A stretch of 64,000 nucleotides of DNA from the NCBI RefSeq assembly GCF_017308975.1, contig NZ_JADWPD010000028.1, positions 62,001 through 126,000 on the forward strand. The letters run 5' to 3'. The position numbers were made by a program, and so were the translations under genes. Positions 1-8,348 of the stretch are shown piece after piece (the first letter of the stretch is position 1; each line of letters begins with the position of its first letter). A model generated the notes under the pieces. It was not told where the DNA came from, ran no database searches, and was given only the letters and a program-made list of their open reading frames with translations. This stretch comes from Amycolatopsis sp. MtRt-6. Its GTDB lineage: Bacteria; Actinomycetota; Actinomycetes; Mycobacteriales; Pseudonocardiaceae.

Positions 1-324
1 GGCAAGGCGGGCGAAGTCCTGTACTCCGCGGCCAAGGGCGGCCTCATCATGCTCGCGAAGGGCGCGGCGATCGAGTGGGCCCCGCGCAACATCCGCGTCA
101 ACGTCGTCGCCCCCGGCCTCACCGTCACGCCGATCATCGAGGCGTCGTTCCGGCGCAGCGCCGACCCCGAGGCCCATCGTCGCGAGCGTGAGACGCAGAT
201 CCCGCTCCAGCGCCTCGCCACCCCGGAAGAGGTCGCCGACGCGGTTCTCTTCCTCGCGTCCGCGGAATCGACCTACATCACCGGAGCGGTGCTGCCGGTC
301 GACGGCGGCTACACCGCCTTCTGA
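1..324 (+). CDS. SDR family oxidoreductase (5' end outside window)
   Basis: C-terminal part of a short-chain dehydrogenase/reductase; the open frame runs in from the left edge, so the Rossmann half is not seen. The visible part begins just before the catalytic Tyr-Ser-Ala-Ala-Lys motif, continues with the substrate-side segment (NIRVNVVAPG) and ends with the family's usual tail (a TYITGAVLPVDGG-type ending). The family uses NAD(P)H to interconvert alcohols and ketones; the substrate cannot be told from this fragment. It converges on the GntR gene with 12 bases between the stops. The family call is firm and the specific function unknown. Confidence 0.9.
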   Translation, partial: GKAGEVLYSAAKGGLIMLAKGAAIEWAPRNIRVNVVAPGLTVTPIIEASFRRSADPEAHRRERETQIPLQRLATPEEVADAVLFLASAESTYITGAVLPVDGGYTAF

Positions 325-336
325 CCCGGCCCGGCC

Positions 337-1008
337 TCACGCCTTCCGGGGGTGGACCTCGGCCTTGCCGCTCAGTCCCGTCCGGAAGTGGGCGGCTAGC
401 TCCTCGCGGAACTCGTCGATGTCACCCTCCAGCGCGACCGCGGCCAGCCTCTCGTGCTCGACGGCCAGCTCGCGCGGGTCGCTGTAGGTCTGGTGATCGA
501 CGCTGAGGTAGAGCCGCAGCTTGGCCTCCCAGCCGTTCCAGAGGTTCTGCAGAGCGCCGCTGCCGGAGAGGTCGTAGAAGAGCCGGTGGAAGCCGAGGTG
601 CGCGTCGACGCTGGCCGGGATGTCGTTCTTCGCCAGGGCCTGGTGGAGGTCCTCGACGGTCCGCAGGAACCTCGACCGCTCGGGACCGCGCAGCGCTTCG
701 TAAGCGAGCTCGGCCGCGTACGGCTCGACGAGCAGGCGGATCGCGTCGATCTCGGCGATGTCCTGAGCGCTCACCTCCGCGACGAACGCCCCGCGGTAGG
801 GGATCTTGACGATGAGCCCCTCTTCCTCCAGCTTGGTCAGCGCCTCGCGCAGCGGGGACCGGCTGATGCCGAGGTCCGTGGCGATGTGCGCCTCACGCAG
901 CGGCCCGCCAGGAGGCACGGTCCCGTCGAGGATGGCAGCACGCAGCACGCGGTAGACGCCATCCGGCGTCGTCGTCCGGTCTTCGATCCACTTGAACTTG
1001 CGGTCCAT
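337..1008 (-). CDS. GntR family transcriptional regulator, FCD domain
   Basis: A 223-residue regulator with an N-terminal winged helix (about residues 15-80, including the DLGISRSPLREAL recognition segment typical of the FadR subfamily) and an all-helical FCD effector domain (about 90-215) with the expected metal-coordinating Asp/His positions (DAHLGFHRLF). Such proteins usually repress catabolic genes until an acidic metabolite binds. It lies downstream of, and in the same direction as, the kinase/aminotransferase/dehydrogenase operon, so it probably controls that block or the convergent SDR gene. A short palindrome lies about 27 bases upstream of its start. Confidence 0.9.
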   Translation of the reverse strand: MDRKFKWIEDRTTTPDGVYRVLRAAILDGTVPPGGPLREAHIATDLGISRSPLREALTKLEEEGLIVKIPYRGAFVAEVSAQDIAEIDAIRLLVEPYAAELAYEALRGPERSRFLRTVEDLHQALAKNDIPASVDAHLGFHRLFYDLSGSGALQNLWNGWEAKLRLYLSVDHQTYSDPRELAVEHERLAAVALEGDIDEFREELAAHFRTGLSGKAEVHPRKA

Positions 1009-1034
1009 TCCCCCGCCGCCCTCCCGATTGTCTT

Positions 1035-1044
1035 TTGTCGACTA
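1035..1044. promoter_or_regulatory. Candidate GntR operator
   Basis: TTGTCGACTA is a 9-of-10 palindrome with the GT..AC core seen in many FadR/FCD-type operators. It sits 27 bases upstream of the GntR start, where an autoregulatory site would be. The motif is short, so the call rests mostly on position. Confidence 0.35.
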
Positions 1045-1113
1045 TACCGGCCCGGCACGGGCGGACGGGGGCCCCTCGGCGGATTCACCTCGGGGCAAGG
1101 CCCCGGCGCGGCG

Positions 1114-2571
1114 TCAGTTCCCCGTGGGGATCGCGATGTACTTGTACTCCAGGAAGCCGTCCATGCCGGCCCGTCCGCCTTCCCTGCCGAGGCCGGACTG
1201 CTTCACACCGCCGAACGGTGCGGCGGGATTGGAGACGACCCCGGTGTTGAGGCCGACCATGCCGCTCTCCAGCCGCTCGCTCACCCGCAGCGCGCGATCG
1301 AGATCGCGGGTGAACACGTAACCGACGAGACCCCAGTCGGTGGCGTTGGCGGCGGCGACGACCTCGTCCTCGTCGTCGAACGTGCGCAGCGCCGCCACCG
1401 GACCGAAGATCTCCGTCCGCGCGATGGCGGCCCCGGCGGTGATTCCGGTCAGCACGGTCGGCGGGTAGAAGCAGCCGGGGCCGTCGGGCAGTTCGCCGCC
1501 CGTGACGAGCTTGGCGCCGTGCCGCACGGCGTCGAGCACGAGCTGGTGGACCTTGCCGCGGCCCGTGTCGTCGATGAGGGGGCCGACGTCGACGCCCGGT
1601 TCGGTGCCCACGCCGACGGTGAGGGCTTGCATGCGGCCGGCCAGGCGCGCTGCGAACTCCTCCGCGAGCGAGCTGTGGACGAAGATCCGGTTGGCGGCGG
1701 TGCAGGCCTCGCCCATGTTGCGCATCTTCGCCTGCATCGTGCCCTCGACCGCGATGTCCAGGTCGGCGTCGGCGAAGACGATCACGGGTGCGTTGCCGCC
1801 CAGTTCCATGGACGCGCGCACGACCGTGTCGGCGCACTGGGCCAGCAGGATCTTGCCGACCTGGGTGGAGCCGGTGAACGAGAGCTTGCGGATCTGCCCG
1901 CCGCGCAGCAGAGGCTCGACGACGCCTGCCGCGTCCGAGGTGACGACCACGTTGAGCACGCCGTCGGGCAGCCCGGCCTCGGTGAGGATCGCGGCGAGCG
2001 CGAGGGTGGACAGCGGGGTCTGCGGAGCCGGCTTGAGAACCATGGTGCAGCCGGCGGCGACCGCGGGGCCGATCTTGCGGGTCCCCATGGCCAGCGGGAA
2101 GTTCCACGGGGTGATGAGCAGACAGGGACCGACGGGCTGACGCAGCACCATCAGGCGGTTCTTGCCGTCCGGGGCGGTCGTCATGCCTCCGTCGACGCGG
2201 ACGGCCTCTTCGGAGAACCAGCGGAAGAACTCGGCGGCGTAGGCGACCTCACCGCGCGCCTGGTCGAGAGGTTTGCCCATCTCGAGGGTCATCAGCAGGG
2301 CGAGTTCCTCGGTGCGGGACACGATGATGTCGTAGGCGCGGCGAAGGATCTCGCTGCGGACGCGGGGTGCGGTCGCGGCCCAGCCGGGCTGGGCCGCGAC
2401 CGCCGCTTCGGCGGCGCGCCTGCCGTCGGCGGGCGAGGCGTCGGCGACCAGGCACAGCTCCTCGCCGGTGGCCGGGTCGTCGACGGCCAGGGTGCGGCCG
2501 GACTCCGCGTCCTGCCAGGCACCGGCGATGAACAGCTGCTTGGGGACGTCCTTGATCACAGTCGGGCTCAT
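1114..2571 (-). CDS. NAD(P)-dependent aldehyde dehydrogenase (succinate-semialdehyde dehydrogenase-like)
   Basis: A 485-residue aldehyde dehydrogenase of full family length. The NAD-binding segment (PWNFPLAMGTRKIGPAVAAG), the catalytic Glu (MELGGNAP) and the nucleophilic Cys (GEACTAANR) are present. By overall sequence it resembles the GabD group that oxidises succinate semialdehyde. Its start overlaps the stop of the kinase gene by four bases (ATGA), so the two are translationally coupled. With a kinase and a phospho-lyase-like aminotransferase upstream, its substrate is more likely the semialdehyde or aldehyde made by that pair than the GABA-derived one; that is inference. Confidence 0.92.
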   Translation of the reverse strand: MSPTVIKDVPKQLFIAGAWQDAESGRTLAVDDPATGEELCLVADASPADGRRAAEAAVAAQPGWAATAPRVRSEILRRAYDIIVSRTEELALLMTLEMGKPLDQARGEVAYAAEFFRWFSEEAVRVDGGMTTAPDGKNRLMVLRQPVGPCLLITPWNFPLAMGTRKIGPAVAAGCTMVLKPAPQTPLSTLALAAILTEAGLPDGVLNVVVTSDAAGVVEPLLRGGQIRKLSFTGSTQVGKILLAQCADTVVRASMELGGNAPVIVFADADLDIAVEGTMQAKMRNMGEACTAANRIFVHSSLAEEFAARLAGRMQALTVGVGTEPGVDVGPLIDDTGRGKVHQLVLDAVRHGAKLVTGGELPDGPGCFYPPTVLTGITAGAAIARTEIFGPVAALRTFDDEDEVVAAANATDWGLVGYVFTRDLDRALRVSERLESGMVGLNTGVVSNPAAPFGGVKQSGLGREGGRAGMDGFLEYKYIAIPTGN

Positions 2572-3653
2572 GGGTGCTTCCTCGGAGTTCGGCTTCGGCG
2601 GAGTTGGGCGACGACCTCGTCGAGGGGCACGGCGAGCGCCTGCTCGACGTTGCTCCAGTCGTCTTCGGCGTGGGCCAGGAGGTAGTCACGCCGTTGTGGG
2701 ACACGCTGCGCGCGCCAGTTCGTGATCAGCGCGCGCAGCGTGAGCCGGGCAAGCGCGGCGACGGGCAGGAGCGCGAGTTCCGAATCCTCGACCGGCCGGA
2801 CGCGCTCGTAGCCCTGCAGGAAGGCGCAGGCGTCCTGCCAGGGGTTCTCCTGGCCGCGGCCGAGCAGGTTGGCCATGGGCACGGCGGGGTCGAAGATCAG
2901 GGCGCTGCGCACCGTGTCACCGAAGTCGATGACGCCGGTCACGAACGGCTCGCCGTGCGGGTCGACGACCACGTTGTGCGGGCTGTAGTCACCGTGGATC
3001 ACCTGTGTTTCCAGGCCGTTCAGGCGCGGTAGGACGAACTCGCCGAACAGCCGGGAGACCTCCCCGGCCAGCCGGCGGTGCCCGGCGTCCGGCGTGTGCG
3101 TGACCAGCCCGGCCAGGTGGGGGAAGTGCTTGATGTCCCACGCCAGCCCCCGCCCGCCGGCGGGGTGGGCGAATCCTGCGAGTGCCACGTCGATCCGCCC
3201 GAGCATCTCGCCCGCCCCGGCGAGCTGCCGCGCGTCCCGGTTCGCCCCGGCCCAGACCGGGCCGGGGACGAAGCCGAACACCCGCAGGATTCGCGTTCCG
3301 TGGCCGTCCCCGCCGACGGCCACGCAGTCGTTCCCGTCGACGGTCAGCCGCACGCGCTGGACCGGCAACGCGGGAGCGGTGGCCTCCAGAAAGCGCATCG
3401 CGGCGGTCTGCAGGTCGACGACGCTCTCGTTCTCACCCGGCGGCGACACCTTCACGAGGTGGTCACCGGAGCCGGTCATGAGCCGGAACGTGTCGTCCTT
3501 CTCCGTCGCGAGCCGCGCGAGCCGTCCGCGCAGCCGGTAGTGCTGCTCGAGGAGCGTCCCCACCAGCGTCACGTCGACGGGTTCGTGGGCCGACGCCAGT
3601 CCGCTTTCGACCATGAGGCGCCTGCCGGGGTCCGCCGGCGGTGAGGTGGTCAC
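2568..3653 (-). CDS. APH-fold kinase, hydroxylysine-kinase-like
   Basis: A 361-residue aminoglycoside-phosphotransferase-fold protein. The Brenner-like catalytic loop reads VIHGDYSPHNVVVD and the metal-binding motif GVIDFGD, both intact about 230-260 residues in. The pattern (WDIKHF segment, HGDYSPHN, IDFGDTVRSALIFD) resembles hydroxylysine kinase (AGPHD1/HYKK) and related bacterial small-molecule kinases rather than antibiotic-resistance enzymes. It lies 22 bases after the class III aminotransferase gene and overlaps the dehydrogenase gene by four bases. Likely role: ATP- or GTP-dependent phosphorylation of an amino alcohol that the neighbour then deaminates and dephosphorylates. The exact substrate is unproved. 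Confidence 0.8.
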   Translation of the reverse strand: MTTSPPADPGRRLMVESGLASAHEPVDVTLVGTLLEQHYRLRGRLARLATEKDDTFRLMTGSGDHLVKVSPPGENESVVDLQTAAMRFLEATAPALPVQRVRLTVDGNDCVAVGGDGHGTRILRVFGFVPGPVWAGANRDARQLAGAGEMLGRIDVALAGFAHPAGGRGLAWDIKHFPHLAGLVTHTPDAGHRRLAGEVSRLFGEFVLPRLNGLETQVIHGDYSPHNVVVDPHGEPFVTGVIDFGDTVRSALIFDPAVPMANLLGRGQENPWQDACAFLQGYERVRPVEDSELALLPVAALARLTLRALITNWRAQRVPQRRDYLLAHAEDDWSNVEQALAVPLDEVVAQLRRSRTPRKHP

Positions 3654-3675
3654 GGTGCGTCCCTCCGGTCAGCCG

Positions 3676-5025
3676 CTACAGCCGGTCCCGGGCGACCTGG
3701 GCGAAGGTCTCCAGGAACCGGGTCACGTCAGCGGCGTCGAAGGCCAGCGGAGGGCGGATCTTCAGCACGTTCGCCCCGCGCGCGGTGCCGCTGATGAGCA
3801 CCCGCCGGTCACGCAGATCGTTGATGACGTCCTCGGCGAGCGCACGGTCGGGTTCGCGCGTCTCCCGGTCCTTCACGAGCTCGACGCCGACGTAGAGGCC
3901 GCTGCCGCGGACTTCGGCGACGTACGGCGACTCCCGCGTGATCTCCTCGAGCCCGGCGCGCAGTGCCCTGCCGTTTTCGAGGACCCGCTGCTGCACGTTC
4001 TCCCGCTCGAAGACGTCCAGCACCGCGGCCGCCGCCGCCACGGGGATCGAGCTGCCGCCGAAGGTGTTGAAGTAGCGGACGTTGCGCCCGAACTCGTCGG
4101 AGACCTCGGGGCGGAAGACCACCCCGGAGACCGGCAGCCCGTTGCCCATCGGCTTGCCCATGGTCACGATGTCCGGCACCACGCCGTGGCGCGCGAAGCC
4201 CCACATGGACTCCCCCAGCCTGGCGAACCCGGACTGCACCTCGTCGGCGATGTAGACACCGCCGGCCGCGTGCACCTCCTCGACCACGGCCTTCAGGTAG
4301 CCGACCGGGTCGGTGAAGATCCCGTCACTGGTGTGGGCGCAGTCGGTGATCAGGGCGGCGAGCCGGTAGCCGTGGCGCTCGAGGTCGTCGATCGCGCCAC
4401 GCACCTGCGCACGCATGTGGTCGGCCAGCGTCGACCCCGGCGCGACGAGCCGCGGGTCGGGCGGGTCGATCAGCCTGACGTTCGGCCCCAGCGGCGATCC
4501 CGCGCCCAGGTGCGGCGAGAAGCTCGCGACCTCGCTGGTGATGCCGTGGTAGGCCCAGCGGGTCACGATGATCCCGGTGCCGCCGGTGTGGAACCTGGCC
4601 ACGCGCACCGCGAGGTCGTTGGCCTCCGAGCCGCTGCACGCCACGCTCAGCTTCGACAACTCCGCGGGAAAGGTCGCGAGCAGTCGTTCCGCGTAGTCCA
4701 CCAGCGAGTCCTGGACGTAGCGCGTGTTGGTGTTGACCGCCGACATCTGCCGGGCGACGGCCGCCACCACGTGCGGGTGCGCGTGCCCGACGCACGGGAC
4801 GTTGTTGTAGGCGTCGAGGTAGTCGTTGCCGTCGCGGTCGACGAGGTGCGCGCCGTGACCGGAGACGAACTCGACCGGCGTGCGGTAGATGAGGGTGTAG
4901 CCGGGTCCCAGCACCTCGGTCCGGCGCCGGATCGTGTCCTGGAGACGGTCGGGGAGCGCATCCAGCACGGCCGGGTCGAAGCGGTTCGGGTAGTTGGCGA
5001 TCGCCCGGCTCAGTGTCGAAGTCAT
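3676..5025 (-). CDS. Class III aminotransferase-fold enzyme, probable phospho-lyase
   Basis: A 449-residue PLP enzyme of the class III fold. The PLP-binding Lys lies in TMGKPMGNGLP, the cofactor Asp in IADEVQSGFAR and the SGSEANDLA phosphate loop is present. The stretch around NTNTRYVQDSLVDYAERL is the hallmark of the AGXT2L1/AGXT2L2 group, which uses the fold for beta-elimination of phosphoethanolamine or phosphohydroxylysine (releasing ammonia and phosphate) rather than transamination. A kinase directly downstream supports this. It is first in a three-gene operon with a palindromic operator about 70-90 bases upstream. Some class III members with this look are true aminotransferases, so assay is needed to settle it. 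Confidence 0.83.
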   Translation of the reverse strand: MTSTLSRAIANYPNRFDPAVLDALPDRLQDTIRRRTEVLGPGYTLIYRTPVEFVSGHGAHLVDRDGNDYLDAYNNVPCVGHAHPHVVAAVARQMSAVNTNTRYVQDSLVDYAERLLATFPAELSKLSVACSGSEANDLAVRVARFHTGGTGIIVTRWAYHGITSEVASFSPHLGAGSPLGPNVRLIDPPDPRLVAPGSTLADHMRAQVRGAIDDLERHGYRLAALITDCAHTSDGIFTDPVGYLKAVVEEVHAAGGVYIADEVQSGFARLGESMWGFARHGVVPDIVTMGKPMGNGLPVSGVVFRPEVSDEFGRNVRYFNTFGGSSIPVAAAAAVLDVFERENVQQRVLENGRALRAGLEEITRESPYVAEVRGSGLYVGVELVKDRETREPDRALAEDVINDLRDRRVLISGTARGANVLKIRPPLAFDAADVTRFLETFAQVARDRL

Positions 5026-5093
5026 CGGCCGTCACTTTCCGTCTGGTTCCGCCGGAGTCTCCTCCGCTGGTGGTCTCACCGTACCATTTGTTG

Positions 5094-5113
5094 TTCCAGT
5101 TCCAAACTGAAAC
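5094..5113. promoter_or_regulatory. ROK-type operator, copy 1 (upstream of aminotransferase operon)
   Basis: A 20-bp sequence identical, in inverted orientation, to one at 6351-6370. Its centre is CAGTT-CCA-AACTG, a perfect 5+5 palindrome, extending to 7 of 8 matching bases per arm (TTCCAGTT/AACTGAAA). It lies 69-88 bases before the operon start in the only gap between the ROK gene and the operon. Confidence 0.75.
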
Positions 5114-5159
5114 TTTTTGGGTGCACATCGTCCCCCGGCGGGACGATGTCACGGGCGGC

Positions 5160-6332
5160 TCAGAAGGCGGGCGAGGGCCGCTGGTCCGCTTGCGGCGCTT
5201 GACAACGTGCGTCGAGCAGCGCCTCCCGCAACCGGGCCTGAGCCAGCGCCAGGCACGAGTGCACCGCGCCACGCGCTGTCGACAGCCCGAGCACCTGCGT
5301 GGCGACGGTGACCCGCGGAACGGCGGGAAGACGCTCCTCAAGGCGTTTGCGCACCTCCGGCAGGACTTCCTCGACCAGCGTGCGCAGCCTGCCCACGAGG
5401 TAGATCGACTCCGGGTCCAGGGTCACGACGACGGTGGTCACAGCAGTCACCAACGCCGTGGTGAACGCCTCCACCACCGCCGTGCGCGCCTCGTCGTGGT
5501 GCGTCTCACCCCAGAGATCGTCGATGCGTTCCAGCCCCAGCCCCTGCTCACGCGCGAACGCGAGCAGGCCTCCCGTGCTCAGCAGGCCGTCGAGAGGTTT
5601 GCCGCGCACTCCGGAGAAGAGCACGCCGACGTCACCGAACGACGGAGTGCTCCCGCGCGCCGGCTCGCGATCGGCGCGGCAGGCGAAGCTGAGCATGCTG
5701 CTGAGACTGAAGAGTGCGGCGTTCCCGATCGTGACGTCGTCGGTGAGGATGCCCAGCAAAGACGCGTTCGCATCGCTGTCGAGCAGCACCGGAGCGCCGA
5801 CCAGGTCCGCCAGCGCGCCTTGCAGGCGGGAGCCGGCGAGGTAGGTCATCGACTCCGCCGGGCCGAAGATCTCGCCACCGTCGCGGACCCGGCCGGGCAC
5901 GGCCACGACGACCTGGCGCAGCGGCCCTGCCGCGGGCCGGCTGGCGCCGGCGACCAGGCCGGCCAGCCAGGCGGCGGCCTTGCCGGCGTCGTCGTGGTTC
6001 GCGGTGGGCACGATCACGTGCTGGATTTCGCGTCCTCTCAGGTCGCTCACGAGAACACCGGTGGTCTGCGCACCGAAGCTCACGCCGGCGACGTGCCCGG
6101 TGGTGCCGGGAATGTCCAGGCAGGTGGACGGCCGGCCACGACCGGCGACCGCGTCGACCCCGCGGTCCACGACGAAGCCGTCGGCCCGCAGTTCCTCCAC
6201 CGCCCTCGACACCGTGGCCTTGCTCAGACCCGTCAGCTCGATGAGCTTGTTGCGCGTCATGGGCGCCTCAGCGAGAACGACGTCGAGGACCGACGCTTTG
6301 TTGTGGTCGCGCGTGGTCGGGTTGATCGGCAC
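5160..6332 (-). CDS. ROK family transcriptional regulator
   Basis: A 390-residue protein with an N-terminal MarR-like winged helix (about residues 10-65; MTRNKLIELTGLSKATVSRA) followed by a sugar-kinase-like ROK domain (SFGAQTTGVLVSDL phosphate-1 segment, then DSDANASLLG). The usual zinc-binding CxCGxxGC cluster is not evident, so this is a regulator-type ROK protein with a degenerate metal site. GTG start at 6332. The same 20-bp palindromic sequence lies in front of this gene and of the downstream operon, which implies autoregulation and control of the kinase/phospho-lyase/dehydrogenase genes. Confidence 0.88.
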   Translation of the reverse strand: MPINPTTRDHNKASVLDVVLAEAPMTRNKLIELTGLSKATVSRAVEELRADGFVVDRGVDAVAGRGRPSTCLDIPGTTGHVAGVSFGAQTTGVLVSDLRGREIQHVIVPTANHDDAGKAAAWLAGLVAGASRPAAGPLRQVVVAVPGRVRDGGEIFGPAESMTYLAGSRLQGALADLVGAPVLLDSDANASLLGILTDDVTIGNAALFSLSSMLSFACRADREPARGSTPSFGDVGVLFSGVRGKPLDGLLSTGGLLAFAREQGLGLERIDDLWGETHHDEARTAVVEAFTTALVTAVTTVVVTLDPESIYLVGRLRTLVEEVLPEVRKRLEERLPAVPRVTVATQVLGLSTARGAVHSCLALAQARLREALLDARCQAPQADQRPSPAF

Positions 6333-6350
6333 ACCGCCACCATAACAAAG

Positions 6351-6370
6351 GTTTCAGTTTGGAACTGGAA
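6351..6370. promoter_or_regulatory. ROK-type operator, copy 2 (upstream of ROK gene)
   Basis: Perfect 20-bp inverted copy of the sequence at 5094-5113, 19 bases before the GTG of the ROK gene and overlapping the probable core promoter (a TATGGT-like hexamer lies between it and the start). The remaining bases to 6619 carry no gene that I can support. Confidence 0.75.
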
Positions 6371-6619
6371 TAATAGCTGGTGGCGCCTGCCCGCCGCACA
6401 GAACCTGGTTGTCCACCACTGCCACGCCTCCGCCGGTTCGGCAGACCGTCACGAAAGACACTCGGCCGAACCGCCTCGGGCAGGGGGCAGTGCGGCGAGA
6501 AGCCACGCGGCCTGGCGGATGGCTTGTGCGGCAGGCCGGTTGCCGTTTTCCGGTGTCAGGTGGTCCGCATCGGCGTAGGGGGATCGGGCCGGGGCAGAGC
6601 GGCGATCACGGGTTCCTCG

Positions 6620-7312
6620 CTACTCGAGCGCGCCGATCATGGCCTCGGCCATGGGGGCGCTGGAGGCCGGGTTCTGGCCGGTGAAGAGGTTCCGGTCCTG
6701 CACGTTGTACGCCTGGTACGCCGGTCCCCCGGAATGCTTCGCCCCCTTCTGACGCAGCGTCCCGGCCAGGAGCCACGGAGCGCCTTCCGCGGTGCCGAAG
6801 CTCTGCTCCTCTTCGTCGGTGAAGGCCGTCATCTCCCGGCCCGCGAACAGCCATTCGCCGTCTTCGTCCACAGCGGACAGAAGGCCGGCGGGGCCGTGGC
6901 AGACGGCGCCGATGATCTTCCCGGCCGCGTCCGCCTCGGTGAGCAGCCGGCCGAGGTCGCGGTCCTGGTAGAGGTCGACCACCGGGCCGTGCCCGCCGGG
7001 GATGACCACGGCGGCGTAGTCGTCGATGTCGATTTCGTCCAGCTTGAGCAGCGGACCGAACTCACTCAGCGCCCGCGCGGCGTGCGCCACGTAGTGCGCG
7101 CAGTCCGGGCCGGCGATCTCCGGGTCGGCGCTGTGGGCGTCGAGCGGCTGCAGCACGCCGCCCGGGGAAGCGAAGTCGACCGTGAAGCCGGCCCGCACGA
7201 ACTTCTCGTGGGGCGCGGCGACCTCTTCGGCCCAGTATCCGGTCGGGTACTCCGAGCCGTCGGTGCGCTCCCAGATGCTCGCGGCGGACATGACGATCAG
7301 GATCTTGCGCAC
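6620..7312 (-). CDS. DJ-1/PfpI family protein (Hsp31/glyoxalase III-like)
   Basis: A 230-residue protein of the DJ-1/PfpI superfamily. The nucleophile elbow AVCHGPAGLL carries the conserved Cys, preceded by the acidic motif VVIPGGHGPVVDL; the length and the SSAPMAEAMIGAL ending fit the type 1 glutamine-amidotransferase-like chaperone/glyoxalase subgroup. A GTG at 7312 was chosen because it has GGAAGGAA six bases upstream and begins with the canonical RKILIVMSA strand; the longer frame before it lacks family similarity. Likely role: detoxifying reactive carbonyls or protein repair in the cytoplasm. It diverges from the XRE regulator across 184 bases. Confidence 0.88.
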   Translation of the reverse strand: MRKILIVMSAASIWERTDGSEYPTGYWAEEVAAPHEKFVRAGFTVDFASPGGVLQPLDAHSADPEIAGPDCAHYVAHAARALSEFGPLLKLDEIDIDDYAAVVIPGGHGPVVDLYQDRDLGRLLTEADAAGKIIGAVCHGPAGLLSAVDEDGEWLFAGREMTAFTDEEEQSFGTAEGAPWLLAGTLRQKGAKHSGGPAYQAYNVQDRNLFTGQNPASSAPMAEAMIGALE

Positions 7313-7496
7313 GATTGTTCCTTCCGGTAACGAGTCGGCGAAGTCGGTGACGCCGGCGGTCTGTGCGGTGGCCTCAAGCGTCGCCCACCGCAAGCCCTTC
7401 CGGGGGCCCATCTCGCGCCCTGCGGAGACGCGGTCTTCGGAACCTGGGACTCGCCGGTCCACCCAGGGCCGCGCCGGCTCGGGGGATACTCGACCC

Positions 7497-8348
7497 GTGC
7501 CCAGGACCAACCCGGAACTCGCCGATTTCCTGCGGCGGGCCCGCAGCCAGATCGATCCCGCCCGCGCCGGCCTGCCCCCCGACGGGCGCGTCCGCCGCGT
7601 ACCCGGCCTCCGCCGCGAAGAAGTCGCCCGCCTCGCCGGCGTGTCCACCGACTACTACGCCCGCCTCGAACAAGGCCGCCGGATCGTTCCCTCCGCCGCC
7701 GTCGTCGAAGCCATCGGCCGCGCCCTCGGCCTCGACGCCGCCGGACGCGCCCACCTCGACGACCTCATCGGCCTGACCTCGGCACCGGCCCACCGCCGAG
7801 CCCGCGACGTCCAACGCGTCCGCCCCGGCCTCTACCAGCTCCTCGACGCCCTCGACGGCGAGCCCGCCCTCATCCTCGGCCGCCGCACCGACGTCCTCGC
7901 CGCCAACCGCATGGCCAAAGCCCTCTTCACCGACTTCGACCAGCTCCCCGCCGCCCACCGCAACTACGCCCGCTGGATGTTCCTCGACGACGGCGCCCGG
8001 GCCCTCTTCCTCGACTGGCCCGACCAAGCCCGCGCCGCCGTCGAAAGCCTCCGGTTCGAAGCCGGCCGCCACCCCGACGACCGCGTCACCACCGACCTCG
8101 TCACCGAACTGCGCGAACACAGCCGCGAATTCGACCAGTGGTGGGAACAACACCGCGTCCACCAGCGCACCCACGGCTCGAAACGCCTCCGGCACCACCT
8201 CGTCGGAGACCTCACCGTCGACTACGAAACCCTCACCCTCCCCGGCGACCCCGAGACCACCCTGTTCGTCTACACCACCGAACCCGGGTCGCCCTCACGC
8301 CGAGCCATCGACATCCTGGCCAGCTGGACCGCCACCACCCCCACCTAG
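7497..8348 (+). CDS. XRE-family regulator with MmyB-like ligand-binding domain
   Basis: A 283-residue protein from a GTG at 7497. The N-terminal helix-turn-helix (about residues 15-70; RREEVARLAGVSTDYYARLE) is followed by an MmyB-like PAS-type ligand domain (RTDVLAANRMAKALF through RVTTDLVTELREHS). This architecture is very common in actinomycetes, often next to an oxidoreductase or hydrolase it controls; here it diverges from the DJ-1/PfpI gene. Its last 54 bases overlap the end of the convergent HxlR gene. The codons are strongly C-rich in third position. Confidence 0.9.
   Translation: MPRTNPELADFLRRARSQIDPARAGLPPDGRVRRVPGLRREEVARLAGVSTDYYARLEQGRRIVPSAAVVEAIGRALGLDAAGRAHLDDLIGLTSAPAHRRARDVQRVRPGLYQLLDALDGEPALILGRRTDVLAANRMAKALFTDFDQLPAAHRNYARWMFLDDGARALFLDWPDQARAAVESLRFEAGRHPDDRVTTDLVTELREHSREFDQWWEQHRVHQRTHGSKRLRHHLVGDLTVDYETLTLPGDPETTLFVYTTEPGSPSRRAIDILASWTATTPT

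Noticed and set aside
454..2685. 743-codon open frame on the + strand
   Set aside because: Antisense shadow of the GntR, dehydrogenase and kinase genes; no domain and codon pattern follows the opposite strand.
2568..3653. Aminoglycoside resistance gene
   Set aside because: The fold is shared but context and motifs favour a metabolic kinase.
1114..5025. Reading the operon as a GABA shunt (gabD/gabT)
   Set aside because: The kinase between the two enzymes and the phospho-lyase-type motif do not fit GABA catabolism.
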